A stretch of 64,000 bases of DNA from Paractinoplanes durhamensis. GTDB taxonomy: Bacteria; Actinomycetota; Actinomycetes; Mycobacteriales; Micromonosporaceae. The position numbers and the translations under genes were made by a program. Positions within the stretch are counted from its first letter, which is position 1. The number at the start of each line of letters is the position of its first letter. The notes under the pieces were generated by a model, which saw only the letters and a list, made by a program, of their open reading frames with translations, searched no databases and was not told the origin of the DNA. This document shows, in pieces, positions 44,947 to 54,222 of this stretch. Location of the stretch: the NCBI RefSeq assembly GCF_016862175.1, contig NZ_BOML01000019.1:310001-374000 (forward strand). Reading direction: 5' to 3'.

Positions 44947-45369
44947 CTAGAGCCGCCCGTCGGACGTGAACCGCCCGACCTCGGCCGGCAGCACCATCCC
45001 CGCCGCGGTCAGGGCCCGCAACAGCCCGGCCATCTCGTCCGGTGACGTGGGCGCCCCGTGCGGAAGACCCAGGGCCCGGCAGGCCTCGACGGCCCGGACG
45101 GCGATCGCCGCCTCCACCGCCCACAGCCGATGCGCCCGCATGGCGATGTGCGCGGAGAGCGTCAGCGACGCGTGCAGCCGCAGGAGCCGGCGCAGGTCGG
45201 CGGCGAGCTGTTCGATCGGCGGGCCGAGCGGCTGCGGGGGCTTCGGGCGGCGCGCTTCCCAGTAGTCGGCCGCCGCGTCCCACCACTTGGGCGCGAAGAC
45301 GATTGCCGCGCCGAACAGGGTGGGCGCGGCCACGATCAATGCCAGTTTCGTTACATCCCAGACGTTCAT
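44947..45369 (-). CDS. Hypothetical protein with N-terminal membrane segment
   Basis: A 140-residue protein. A hydrophobic segment at about 6-26 (VTKLALIVAAPTLFGAAIVF) anchors it; the rest is helical with many Leu/Ala/Arg (RRLLRLHASLTLSAHIAMRAHRLWAVEAAIAVRAVEA) and a Pro-rich turn. I start at ATG 45369 because GGGGAGA lies just upstream; ATG 45393 is possible. Its gene lies 68 bases after the pirin gene end on the same strand. Family not recognised. It may be a membrane-tethered coiled-coil protein. Confidence 0.6.
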   Translation of the reverse strand: MNVWDVTKLALIVAAPTLFGAAIVFAPKWWDAAADYWEARRPKPPQPLGPPIEQLAADLRRLLRLHASLTLSAHIAMRAHRLWAVEAAIAVRAVEACRALGLPHGAPTSPDEMAGLLRALTAAGMVLPAEVGRFTSDGRL

Positions 45370-45437
45370 CGGTCTCCCCGGGATGGCCGTCACCCCCGAC
45401 GATCCGCCCGCGTCCGGGAGCCGTCAAGCGGTATACC

Positions 45438-46355
45438 TCAACGGGTGCTCCCGCGCGGAACGAGCCGGGTGATCGGCATCGGCGGCGCCGGGATCGGTGG
45501 CCCGTCGTAGCCGTGCACCTCGCCGAAGCGGGGCGTCCCGGCGACCCAGTCGGCCCGCATGTGCACGATCTCGTCATGGTCACGGGCGACGAAGTTCCAC
45601 CACATGACCAGGCGTTCCGCGAACGGTTCGCCGCCGAGCAGCAGCAGCCGCGAGGCCGATCCGGTGGACACCGAGACCGACGTGCGACCCGCGCCCAGAT
45701 AGAGCAGCGGGCCGGGTTTGAGGCTCACGCCGTCCACATCGGCCGCACCGTCGAGCGCCAGAACGGCGTACTCGAAATCAGCCGAAAGTGGCAACCGGGC
45801 GCTCGCCCCGGCAGCGAGGGTGAGTTCCGCGCCGACCAGGGGGGTGTGGCTTCGGGCCGGGGAGGTGGCGCCGGCGAACGTGCCGATGAGGACGGTGGCG
45901 GACAGGCCGCCGTCGGCGACCACCGGAAGATCTTCGTGGTGGGCGAAGGCCGGCGGCATGTCCCGGTCGGCGTGCGGAAGAGCAACCCACAGCTGTACGC
46001 CGTGGATCACCGCCGAATGCGACGCCGGCGTCTCCTCGGAGTGCGAGATGCCCCGCCCGGCGGTCATCAGGTTGAGCTGCCCGGGCCGGATCTCCTGCGT
46101 GTTGCCGAGGCAGTCGCGGTGCAGCACCTCCCCGGCGACCAGCCAGGTGACGGTCTGCAGGCCGGTGTGCGGGTGCGGCCCGACCCGCATGCCCGCATCA
46201 CCGGCGGCGGAAAGATCGTGCGGACCGTACGCATCGAGGAAGCACCACGCGCCGACCATCCGCCGCTGCCGGTTGGGCAGGGTCCGGGTGACGGCGAACC
46301 CGCGCGGCCCGCCGAGCGCGACCGGCGCCCCTTCGAGAAGTTCGATGCTGCTCAC
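45438..46355 (-). CDS. Pirin-family bicupin protein
   Basis: A 305-residue pirin homologue with the N-terminal cupin metal site GPHPHTGLQTVTWLVAGEVLHRD and GRGISHSEE supplying His/Glu ligands, and a second C-terminal cupin. Pirins bind iron and act variously as quercetinases or redox-sensing cofactors; the function here is unknown. ATG start. It lies 10 bases after the stop of the PPOX-fold gene, in the same direction, so the two are probably co-transcribed with the DUF2252 gene. Confidence 0.92.
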   Translation of the reverse strand: MSSIELLEGAPVALGGPRGFAVTRTLPNRQRRMVGAWCFLDAYGPHDLSAAGDAGMRVGPHPHTGLQTVTWLVAGEVLHRDCLGNTQEIRPGQLNLMTAGRGISHSEETPASHSAVIHGVQLWVALPHADRDMPPAFAHHEDLPVVADGGLSATVLIGTFAGATSPARSHTPLVGAELTLAAGASARLPLSADFEYAVLALDGAADVDGVSLKPGPLLYLGAGRTSVSVSTGSASRLLLLGGEPFAERLVMWWNFVARDHDEIVHMRADWVAGTPRFGEVHGYDGPPIPAPPMPITRLVPRGSTR

Positions 46356-46365
46356 CCGATCGACG

Positions 46366-46764
46366 CTATCCGGTGAACGCGCTGGAGCCGAGAATCTTGG
46401 TCACGCTGATCTCGATGACCACGCGGGCGGGGTTGGGCCGCGGCGTGCGATAGCGCGCCGCATACAGCTTTTCCCCCTCGGCGACCTTCTCCGGGCTGTC
46501 GAAGACCGTCGCCGTCCCCTCCACCGTCGACCACCGGGGGCCGTCCACCTGGCAGATCGCCACCCGCGTCTGCCCATTCCGGATATGCCGGACGTGGGCG
46601 GAGGTGGACGAGGAGATGATCCGGGCGGTGTCGCCGAGGAGTGTGGCGCCGACCGCGACGACGTGCGGCGATCCGTCCCGGCGCAGCGTGGTGAAGGTGC
46701 AGAGATGCCGCTCGGTCCAGAAGTCGATCAACCCAGGATGCGAGAAAACCACGATGCCGCTCAC
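46366..46764 (-). CDS. PPOX-class flavin/F420-dependent oxidoreductase
   Basis: A 132-residue split-barrel protein with HLCTFTTLRRDGSPHVVAVGATLLGD at the N-terminus and RVAICQVDGPRWSTVEGTATV in the middle, matching the pyridoxamine-5-phosphate-oxidase-like fold used by F420- or FMN-binding reductases. The start GTG 46764 overlaps the upstream DUF2252 stop (GTGA). The F420 preference is inferred from abundance in actinobacteria; cofactor and substrate are unproven. Confidence 0.85.
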   Translation of the reverse strand: MSGIVVFSHPGLIDFWTERHLCTFTTLRRDGSPHVVAVGATLLGDTARIISSSTSAHVRHIRNGQTRVAICQVDGPRWSTVEGTATVFDSPEKVAEGEKLYAARYRTPRPNPARVVIEISVTKILGSSAFTG

Positions 46765-48161
46765 GCGACCGCCTCCGCCGGAAGGACACCATTGCGTACG
46801 GCCTGGACGAGCGCCGCATGATCGCGTTCCACCTGATCGGCGTACGCCCGGGCGAAGCGGCACAGCGAATCGGCGAGCTTGTCGCTGGCCCCGATGTAGC
46901 CGCTGATCATCGACGCGCCGCTGGTCCGCGCGTGCGACTTGGCGAGCAGGAACCCGCAGATCCCGGCGTAGTCGGCCAGCGCACCGGCGCTGATGTCCTC
47001 GACCACGATCGCCCCCTTCATATCGCGGAACTGCCGCACGTAGAACTGGGTGTCACCCACCGTGGTCCAGCCGAGCAGCGGGTCACTGACGGTCTGCAGC
47101 GCCTGCTGATATTCCACGACGCGTTGTCCTTGATGGCGGTGCCAGGCGGCCTCGCCGTGCTGATGCGGCGCGATCACCGACCGCCGCGCCTGCTTGAGCT
47201 GCAGGAACACCACGTCGTCGGGGCTGCTGCCTTCGCAGAGCGCGACGTACGCCCGCAACCCCACCGACCCGACCCCGACCACCTTGTGCGCGATGTCGAC
47301 GATCCGGTAGCCGGCCAGGATCCGCGCCCAGTGCGGCGGCAGAGTGTTGAGGTAGCCGTCGAGCGCCTCGGCGAGGGCTTCCCGTTCCTCGTCCGAGGGC
47401 CGGGTGATCAACGGCGGTTCCTGGACCATCCGCAGGGTGCCGTCGTGCCGTTCGGTGAAGCGGGGGAGCGCCCGGTCACTGGTGCGCCGGCGGGCCCGGC
47501 GGGCGGCCCGTTCGATCTCCTCGCGGAAGCTGGCCTTGGAGGCGGCCGACCGCAGCCGGTCCACGTCGAGCCGGTCGAAGCTGCGCCCGAGCAGCGGCCG
47601 TTCGGCCAGGTGGGCGAGCTGTTCGCGGTATTCGTCGACGCAGTGCTGTACGGCCTCGCCGCACTGGGCCTCGCGGAAGCCGTTCTGCCGCCCGGCCACG
47701 TAGACGCTGACCGCGAGCCGCCGCAGGTCCCACTCCCAGGCGCCGGGATGCGACTCGTCGAAGTCGTTGAGGTCGAAGACGAGTTCCCGCTCGGGGGAGG
47801 CGTAGAAGCCGAAGTTGCCCAGGTGGGCGTCGCCGCAGATGACCGGGGTGATGCCGGTGGCGGGCAGCCGGGCGAAGTCGTCGGCCATGATGTTGGCGGT
47901 GCCGCGCAGGAACGCGTAGGGCGAACTGATCATCCGGCCGATCCGGATCGGGACCAGCCAGTCCTGCCGTCCGTCGTTCTGGCCGATGACCTGCTGGACC
48001 GGGTCGGCCCGGTCGTCCGGCGGACTCCAGTGCGCCATGTCGGTCCGGTGTGCGCGCTCGCGCAGGGACCGACCCAGTTCATATCGTTCGGCGCGGGGCC
48101 GCGCCGGTCTGCGCAGCGACGAGAACCCGTCGTCCTGACCTGTGTCGAGCATGCTCTCCAT
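46761..48161 (-). CDS. DUF2252 family protein
   Basis: A 466-residue protein matching DUF2252, with kinase-like features: FLRGTANIMADDFARLP near residue 90, the catalytic-loop-like ICGDAHLGNFG and FDLNDFDESHPGAWEWDLRRLA (metal-binding Asp). Family members resemble small-molecule phosphotransferases such as aminoglycoside kinases, but no activity is established. ATG 48161 chosen; ATG 48152 is an alternative. It is coupled to the PPOX gene. Terminal HARTSGASMISGYIG and ADSLCRFARAYADQ are typical of the family. Confidence 0.88.
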   Translation of the reverse strand: MESMLDTGQDDGFSSLRRPARPRAERYELGRSLRERAHRTDMAHWSPPDDRADPVQQVIGQNDGRQDWLVPIRIGRMISSPYAFLRGTANIMADDFARLPATGITPVICGDAHLGNFGFYASPERELVFDLNDFDESHPGAWEWDLRRLAVSVYVAGRQNGFREAQCGEAVQHCVDEYREQLAHLAERPLLGRSFDRLDVDRLRSAASKASFREEIERAARRARRRTSDRALPRFTERHDGTLRMVQEPPLITRPSDEEREALAEALDGYLNTLPPHWARILAGYRIVDIAHKVVGVGSVGLRAYVALCEGSSPDDVVFLQLKQARRSVIAPHQHGEAAWHRHQGQRVVEYQQALQTVSDPLLGWTTVGDTQFYVRQFRDMKGAIVVEDISAGALADYAGICGFLLAKSHARTSGASMISGYIGASDKLADSLCRFARAYADQVERDHAALVQAVRNGVLPAEAVA

Positions 48162-48172
48162 TAGTGCGCAGC

Positions 48173-49399
48173 CTAGCCGCGGGCGGTGGCCAGCCCGAAT
48201 GAAGATGGCTTGACGCCCGGAAACACTTCTGTGAGGGAACCGACGCCGCAGCGCTTCTGCAGCACCTCGCCGATCACCGAGCGGTAGTCGGTGGTGGCGG
48301 CCAGGTCGCCGGCGACGAGCGCGCCCGGGGCCAGGCCGGGCCAGTCGGTGTAGACCTTGCCGCCGCGGATCCCGCCGCCGAGCAGCAGCATCGCGTTGCC
48401 GTGCCCGTGGTCGGCGCCGTGCGACGCGTTCTCCTGCACCCGCCGGCCGAACTCGCTGACCGTCACCAGGGTCACCGAGTTCATCAACGAACCGAGGTCG
48501 GCGACGAAGGCGGCCAGCGCGCGGGCCAGATCGGTGAGGTTGTCGTACATCCGCTGACCCTTGACCGCGGTGCCGAGCGCGTCGTGCATGTCCCAGTCGC
48601 CGCAGTCGACGGCCGCGGTGACCAGGCCGTTCCTGGCCTTGATCAGCCGGGCGACGTCGCGCAGCGCGGCGCCGAGGTCGGTGTCGGGGTAGCTGCCGCC
48701 GGCCGCCGGGAGTGCGGCGGTGGCGTTCCGGGCGCGGTCGGCGGCGGCCGCCGGCCCGGCCAGCAGGGGCGGTGCGTCGGCGTACATCTGCCGTAGCGCC
48801 GCTGCCATCGGCCGCGTCGCCGAGTCGCCGGCCAGCGTGAACTTGTCGATGGCCGCCATCGACACGGCCGGGATCGGGCCGGTGAAGAGCCGGTTCGGCA
48901 TTGCCGCACCCATCGAGACGCCGGCCAGCGGGCCGGTCGCGCCGGTGACGCCGAGCATCCGGTCCAGCCAGCCGCTGCGGATCGAGGTGCCGGGGGCGGC
49001 GTTCTCCATCGCCTCCATGGCGGCGAAGTGCGAGCGGGTCGGATTGGCCTGGCCGGCCGCGTGCACGGCGGCGAGCTTGCCGCCCTTCCACAGCGGCAGC
49101 AGCGGGGCGAGCGCCGGGTGCAACCCGAACGTGCCGTCGCCGGCGATGACCTGGCTCTTCGGCAGCGCGATGGTGGGCCGCGCCCGGTAGTAGTCGGGGT
49201 CGCCGATCGGCGCGATGGCGGACAGGCCGTCGAAGCCGCCGTGCAGCGACAGCACGACGAGGGTGTCGCCGGTGTAGCCCGGGTCGGCGTAGGCCAGTTG
49301 GGTGGAGACGCCCGCCCCGGCCAGGCCGGTCATGGCGGCCGCGCCGAGCAGGCGGCGGCGGCTGAGCGTCAGGTGTTCGGGGCATCCGGGCAGCTTCAT
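48173..49399 (-). CDS. DUF1501 (sulfatase/alkaline-phosphatase-like) protein, Tat-exported
   Basis: A 408-residue protein with a twin-arginine signal (SRRRLLGAAAMTGLAGAG), then a DUF1501 domain: LVVLSLHGGFDGLSAIAP, SHFAAMEAMENA, VSEFGRRVQENASHGADHGHGN and TDWPGL, containing the acidic and His residues of the metal-dependent phosphatase-like fold. It starts 2 bases after the DUF1800 stop and is almost always encoded with it. The pair is exported and of unknown function. Confidence 0.9.
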   Translation of the reverse strand: MKLPGCPEHLTLSRRRLLGAAAMTGLAGAGVSTQLAYADPGYTGDTLVVLSLHGGFDGLSAIAPIGDPDYYRARPTIALPKSQVIAGDGTFGLHPALAPLLPLWKGGKLAAVHAAGQANPTRSHFAAMEAMENAAPGTSIRSGWLDRMLGVTGATGPLAGVSMGAAMPNRLFTGPIPAVSMAAIDKFTLAGDSATRPMAAALRQMYADAPPLLAGPAAAADRARNATAALPAAGGSYPDTDLGAALRDVARLIKARNGLVTAAVDCGDWDMHDALGTAVKGQRMYDNLTDLARALAAFVADLGSLMNSVTLVTVSEFGRRVQENASHGADHGHGNAMLLLGGGIRGGKVYTDWPGLAPGALVAGDLAATTDYRSVIGEVLQKRCGVGSLTEVFPGVKPSSFGLATARG

Positions 49400-49401
49400 G
49401 A

Positions 49402-50901
49402 TCACCTCAGCTGGAAGGTCGGCGAGTCGAGAACGAGCGCCACCAGGTAGGGGAAGCTGCCCGCGAGTGACTTGTCGGAGCCGGTCAGAGGACTGGTCGG
49501 CAGCTTTCCGGCCACGCTGAGCACGGCGGCGGTGTGCGCGGCCGGCAGTTGCGTGCCGGTCAGCCGCACGGCGAGCGCGTCGATCAGCGCGCCGTAGCTG
49601 GCGGGCAGCGCCGGGACCAGGGCTTTGCGCAGGTCGGCGGGGCGGGTGAGCTGGCTCGGGTACCAGCCGGCGGCCAGGTTGAGGTGCAGGTTGCACTTGA
49701 GCAGGAAGATCGACGGGGACGCCCAGGCCGGCGCTACGTCCGGGTAGCCGTCGGGCGTACTCCATCGGAACGGCGCGTTGCCGATGCCCGCGAGTGCGTT
49801 GAAAAGGGCGTCGAGGGCTACGGTGCCGGACTTCTCCGGTCCGAGGCCGAGCGTCCGGATCGTAGCGATCAGGTCCTCGAACGGCGTGCGGATCTTGGCC
49901 CCGGCCGATGCGGCGAATTCGGGTGAGGTGAACAGCGCCCGGATCACCGGCTTGATCGCGGTGTCGTTGTCCAGGTAGATCTTGGCGAGCTTGGCCACCA
50001 GCGAGGCGGGGGCGTCGTCGGCGACGTAGCGCACGCACAGCTCGGTGGCGATGCGTCGGGCGGCCTCGGGGTGCCGGGCCAGGAAGTCGGCGAACGCGAT
50101 CGGGTCCTTCTCGCCCGCCTTGTTGTCGAAGGATCGGCCGAGGATCGTGACCGGCCCGGTCAGGTGCTTGGCCGCGTCGTAGACGTAGGTGCCGTCCTTG
50201 GCCACGGTGAGGCCGGTGAGCAGGCGCGCGGCGGCCTGCACGTCGTCCTCGGTGTAGATCATGCCGACGGTGTGCAGCTCCATCAGCTCGCGGGCGTAGT
50301 TCTCGTTCGGGTGGCTCCGGGTCGACGACCGGTTGTCGAGGTAGGTGAGCATCGCCGGGTGCTTCATCGACGCCTTCAGCATGTCGGCGAACTTGCCGAA
50401 CGCGTGCTTGCGGATCACCTGGGCGTCGTAGTCGGCTCGGCTGTCCCAGCCACCGCTGAACGGCGCGGCGACGTGCAGGTGGTTGGCCCAGAACGCGGCC
50501 ACGCTCTCGAACAGCTGCCGGTTGCTCCAGGCGGCCCGGGCCACAACGGCCCGGCCGAGCTGCTTGAACGCCTCGTAGGAGTGCGCCGGCAGGGTGGCCC
50601 GCACGGCGGCGATACCGGCGCCGGCCAGCGGCAGGCGGGCGAGCACGGCGTCGCACTGCGCGTCGTCGATCTTCTCCGGTGCCAGCTGCCGGTCGAGCCA
50701 GCCGGCGATGCCAAGCCGCGCGGCCTCGGCCAGGGTCGCCGGGGTCGGCCCGAAGGTGGCCCGGCGCAGCAGGTGCGCGATCGGGTCGGCGTCGACCAGC
50801 GCGGTGGCGTCCAGGGCCGGTGCGGCGACGGCCGGGGCACCGATGGCGGCGGCAGCGGTGGCGGCTCCGGCGGCGGCGAGAAGCGTGCGGCGGGTCGTCA
50901 T
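49402..50901 (-). CDS. DUF1800 protein, exported
   Basis: A 499-residue protein. The N-terminus MTTRRTLLAAAGAATAAAAIG is a Tat-like signal with an Arg pair. The DUF1800 body shows HLLRRATFGPTPATLAEA, FWANHLHVAA, NENYARELMELHTVGMIYTEDDVQAAARLLTGL and FKCN-like helices near the C-terminus. ATG start after GAAGGG. It forms a two-gene unit with the DUF1501 gene. Such pairs are common in bacteria with complex envelopes. The biochemical role is not known. Confidence 0.9.
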   Translation of the reverse strand: MTTRRTLLAAAGAATAAAAIGAPAVAAPALDATALVDADPIAHLLRRATFGPTPATLAEAARLGIAGWLDRQLAPEKIDDAQCDAVLARLPLAGAGIAAVRATLPAHSYEAFKQLGRAVVARAAWSNRQLFESVAAFWANHLHVAAPFSGGWDSRADYDAQVIRKHAFGKFADMLKASMKHPAMLTYLDNRSSTRSHPNENYARELMELHTVGMIYTEDDVQAAARLLTGLTVAKDGTYVYDAAKHLTGPVTILGRSFDNKAGEKDPIAFADFLARHPEAARRIATELCVRYVADDAPASLVAKLAKIYLDNDTAIKPVIRALFTSPEFAASAGAKIRTPFEDLIATIRTLGLGPEKSGTVALDALFNALAGIGNAPFRWSTPDGYPDVAPAWASPSIFLLKCNLHLNLAAGWYPSQLTRPADLRKALVPALPASYGALIDALAVRLTGTQLPAAHTAAVLSVAGKLPTSPLTGSDKSLAGSFPYLVALVLDSPTFQLR

Positions 50902-51017
50902 GCGAGACCCTTCGGCCCGTCCGAGGGTGGCTGTCGGCGAAGCAACGATGACTAACCGAGCCGCAATCCGCTTGCACCCGTACCCGCGAAAGCGAAACCG
51001 GACGTACGCTCAGTTTC

Positions 51018-52079
51018 GTGGATCAGGCAGAACCGGTACGCACTCCCGCCTCCTGGGTCGTCGTCGGCCTCGACAACGGCGGGACCTGCAATAACGCCAC
51101 CGTGCTCGACGCTACGGGCCAATATCTCGTCGATCATCTGGTGGAGAACCCGAGTCTGGTGACCGACGGCCCCGAATCGGCGGTCGAGGCGCTGGCCGAG
51201 GCGTTCGCCAATATTCTCGATCTGACCAGGACCCCGCTGACGCTGGTGCGCGCGGTCGGCCTGGACACGCCGGGACCGGCCAGCGCCACGGGGGTGATCT
51301 CCTCCAAGGGCGCGACCAACTTCAGCATGGTGTCCTGGCACGGCTTCGACATCCGCGGCGCGCTCGAGGCGCGGCTCGGCCTGCCGGTGTTCTACCACAA
51401 CGACGCCAACGCGGCCGCGCTCTACGCCCACCACCAGCTGTTCGGCAACGACGCGATGCAGCGGTCCTCGGTCGCCGCGATCGTCGGCACCGGGCTGGGC
51501 GGCGGCGTGGTGGAGAACGGCCGGGTGATCAGTGGCGCGGCCGGGATGGCCGGCGAGCTCGGCCACGTGCAGATCCCGCTGCACGGCGTGCTCGAGGACG
51601 ACCAGCCGGTGCCGCAGTGCAACTGCGGGTTCGCCGGGGACGGCGAGAGCCTCGCGTCGCTGACCGGCATCAAGAACAACCTGTTGCCGTACTGGCTGTC
51701 CAAGTTCCCGGATCACCCGCTCGCGGCCGAGCCGATCGCGAAGGCGGCCAAGCTGCTGCGCGGCTACGGCGAGAAGGAGGACCCGCTGGCCCTGGCGGTG
51801 TTCGGGCAGCAGGCGAAGGCGATCGGGAAGCTCTTCACGATCGCCGCCAACTTCACCGATCCGCACGCCTACCTGCTGGGCGGGGGAGTGGTGGAGGCCG
51901 AGCCGAAGTTCCGGCAGTGGTTCCTCAACACCGTCCGCGAGCACACCCAGCTGCGCCAGGAACAGCAGGCCGCGGCCACCTTCGCGCTGGTCGCCGACCT
52001 CGACATGGCCGGTGCCCGGGGCGCCGCGGTGGCCGCCCTGGAGGGCGTCCAGCAGCGCCGATCGACAGACGGTCGATAG
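51018..52079 (+). CDS. ROK-family sugar kinase-like protein
   Basis: A 353-residue protein with the ATP-binding opening GLDNGGTCNNATVLD, a VYHNDANAAA-like catalytic segment containing the Asp (FYHNDANAAALYAH), GTGLGGGVVENGRV and GELGHVQIPL. The ROK zinc motif is degenerate: CNCGFAGDGES has two Cys but lacks the third of CxCGxxGCxE. GTG start. Family members phosphorylate glucose, N-acetylglucosamine or N-acetylmannosamine, or act as sugar-responsive regulators, but this one lacks a helix-turn-helix. Substrate not predictable. Confidence 0.85.
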   Translation: MDQAEPVRTPASWVVVGLDNGGTCNNATVLDATGQYLVDHLVENPSLVTDGPESAVEALAEAFANILDLTRTPLTLVRAVGLDTPGPASATGVISSKGATNFSMVSWHGFDIRGALEARLGLPVFYHNDANAAALYAHHQLFGNDAMQRSSVAAIVGTGLGGGVVENGRVISGAAGMAGELGHVQIPLHGVLEDDQPVPQCNCGFAGDGESLASLTGIKNNLLPYWLSKFPDHPLAAEPIAKAAKLLRGYGEKEDPLALAVFGQQAKAIGKLFTIAANFTDPHAYLLGGGVVEAEPKFRQWFLNTVREHTQLRQEQQAAATFALVADLDMAGARGAAVAALEGVQQRRSTDGR

Positions 52080-52195
52080 AAGATCGATAGATCTGTTAAC
52101 ACGCATTCACAACTCTAGATATTGATGGTTGTCCTTCAGTAGCGTCACCCATGCCATCCGCGGCCGGGGGGCTCGGATGCGCTGAAGGGGGACGA

Positions 52196-54193
52196 ATGCG
52201 ACGAAGCATCGCAACCATCTCGGCGGTCCTGCTGGGCCTGGCGGTCATCACGCCAGGCGCGGCGCAGGCCGCCCCGTCCGCAGGTAACCCGGCTCCGACC
52301 AAGGGCGGTGACCTGTCGCCCGGCGACAAGGCCGCGCTCGCCGCCGGGATCGGGGTGGCGCCCAAGGCGCCGTACGGCACCAAGCCCACGGGCCCCAACC
52401 CGTTCCTCGCCGAGGTCGCCGACGCGTCCAAGGTGGACTACGCGGGCTGGGCGAACTACCTGAAGGTGCAGTCGAAGACCAAGGCGGCGCAGCGGGCCAA
52501 GTCGCTCGCCGCGTCCAACCCGGCCCTCGCGGCGCAGGCCGCGGCGGCGCCGGCGATCGTGGTCGACGAGGACGAGATCGACGGCACCACCGGTGGCAAC
52601 GACACGCCGGCCAACGCCCAGCGGATCACCCCCTTCGGCACCGGCTCCGGCCAGTACTCGAAGATCCGGGTGCTCGGCAGCCTGGACAACGAGGTGATCA
52701 GTACGCCCGCCGTGCCGGCCGCGGCCGAGGACGACGGTTCGATCACGCTCGCCGGGGACACCGGCATCGGCACCCTCCGCAACGGTGCCGTGATCAACTC
52801 GCAGATCGGCGACGGCCCGCACGGCCGGGCGACCGGCGACGGCAGCAACGACTTCGACTACTTCAAGATCACCGCGGCGGCGGGCAAGACCCTGAAGCTG
52901 GCCACGTCCACCCCGACCGGTGTTCTCGACACGGTCATCGAGCTGTTCGCGCCGGACGGCACGCTCCTCGCCGCCAACGACGACTTCAGCGGCCTGGACA
53001 GCCAGATCACCTACCAGGTGACCACGGCCGGCACCTTCTACCTGGCGGTGGCCGCCTACGGTGGCCTGCCGGGCGACCCGTTCGACTCGGCCAGCGGCGG
53101 CGGCATCGGCGACCCCACCCCGCCGTCGGAGGGCCCGTACACGCTGACCCTGACCTCGGGCGGCGTCGACCAGGACTTCTTCGCGATCAAGCTGAAGCCC
53201 GGCGACATCATCGGTGCCTACGTGAAGGGTGCCCCCACCTACATCACCGTCTACGACACCGTCCCGCGTGAGGTGCACGGCTCCGATCAGGACGCCTCGT
53301 TCATCTACCCGCTCGACTCGCCGCTGCCGGCCGGCGGCAACGCGGTCACCGACTACGTGGCCACCAAGGCCGGCTGGCACTACATCGGCGTGAAGTCCGG
53401 CGCCGGCGCCTACGACATCACCGTCGAGGGCTACCGGCCGGTGCTGCAGGGCGCCACCCCGGTGCAGACGCTCTACCTCGACTTCGACGGTGCCCGGGTC
53501 AACACCGCGGTGTTCGGCGGCAGCGGCAACCGGGACCTCAGCCCGTTCGCGGCGTTCCTGGCCAGTTGGGGCCTGACCCGCGCCGACGAGGACGCGGTGA
53601 TCGACGCGGTCACCGCCGGCGTCACCGAGAACATCAAGAAGGACCTGCAGGCCAGCGGGCTCAACAGCAAGTTCAAGATCAAGATCAAGAACAGCAAGGA
53701 CGACGACGACCCCTGGCTGGGTACGAACGTCAGCCGCGTCGTCGTCGGCGGCACGATCGACGAGAGCGGTGTCGACACCATCGGCATCGCGCAGAGCATC
53801 GACCCGGGCAACTTCGAGACCGAGGAGACCGCGCTGGTGCTGCTGGACGTGCTCAGCGCCCCGGCCGGTGACTCGTCGGCGTCGCTGAACACCTACCTGA
53901 CCCCGGCCAGCGACCGGATCGCCTTCGTCGGTCAGGCCCTCAGCAATGTCATCTCGCACGAGGCCGGGCACTTCTTCGGCGACTACCACACCGACAACCA
54001 GGACGCGCTGCCCAACCTGATGGACGCGGGCGGCACCGGCTTCGCCACCCTGTTCGGGGTCGGGCCGGACGGCATCGGCGGCACCGCCGACGACGCCGAC
54101 GTCGACTTCGGCGACAGCGCGTTCATCCCGTCCGAGGGCTTCATCGGCACCGAGGACACGCTGGGCCGGATCGTCTTCGGCGTGACCAGCTGA
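52196..54193 (+). CDS. Secreted metzincin-type metalloprotease with PPC-like domain
   Basis: A 665-residue secreted protein: signal peptide about 1-25, an Ala/Lys-rich propeptide-like region to about 120, a beta-rich PPC-like domain (about 180-320, including VIELFAPDGTLLAAND and YTLTLTSGG), a further beta region, then a C-terminal protease domain with zinc motif HEAGHFFGDYH starting at residue 588 and a Met-turn NLMDAGG about 16 residues on. HExxHxxGxxH plus Met-turn identify the metzincin clan. ATG 52196 has GAAGGGGGA upstream; an in-frame ATG at 52151 does not. Confidence 0.87.
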   Translation: MRRSIATISAVLLGLAVITPGAAQAAPSAGNPAPTKGGDLSPGDKAALAAGIGVAPKAPYGTKPTGPNPFLAEVADASKVDYAGWANYLKVQSKTKAAQRAKSLAASNPALAAQAAAAPAIVVDEDEIDGTTGGNDTPANAQRITPFGTGSGQYSKIRVLGSLDNEVISTPAVPAAAEDDGSITLAGDTGIGTLRNGAVINSQIGDGPHGRATGDGSNDFDYFKITAAAGKTLKLATSTPTGVLDTVIELFAPDGTLLAANDDFSGLDSQITYQVTTAGTFYLAVAAYGGLPGDPFDSASGGGIGDPTPPSEGPYTLTLTSGGVDQDFFAIKLKPGDIIGAYVKGAPTYITVYDTVPREVHGSDQDASFIYPLDSPLPAGGNAVTDYVATKAGWHYIGVKSGAGAYDITVEGYRPVLQGATPVQTLYLDFDGARVNTAVFGGSGNRDLSPFAAFLASWGLTRADEDAVIDAVTAGVTENIKKDLQASGLNSKFKIKIKNSKDDDDPWLGTNVSRVVVGGTIDESGVDTIGIAQSIDPGNFETEETALVLLDVLSAPAGDSSASLNTYLTPASDRIAFVGQALSNVISHEAGHFFGDYHTDNQDALPNLMDAGGTGFATLFGVGPDGIGGTADDADVDFGDSAFIPSEGFIGTEDTLGRIVFGVTS

Positions 54194-54222
54194 CCATTTG
54201 CGGTGAGTGCGGCGGTCGTCCT

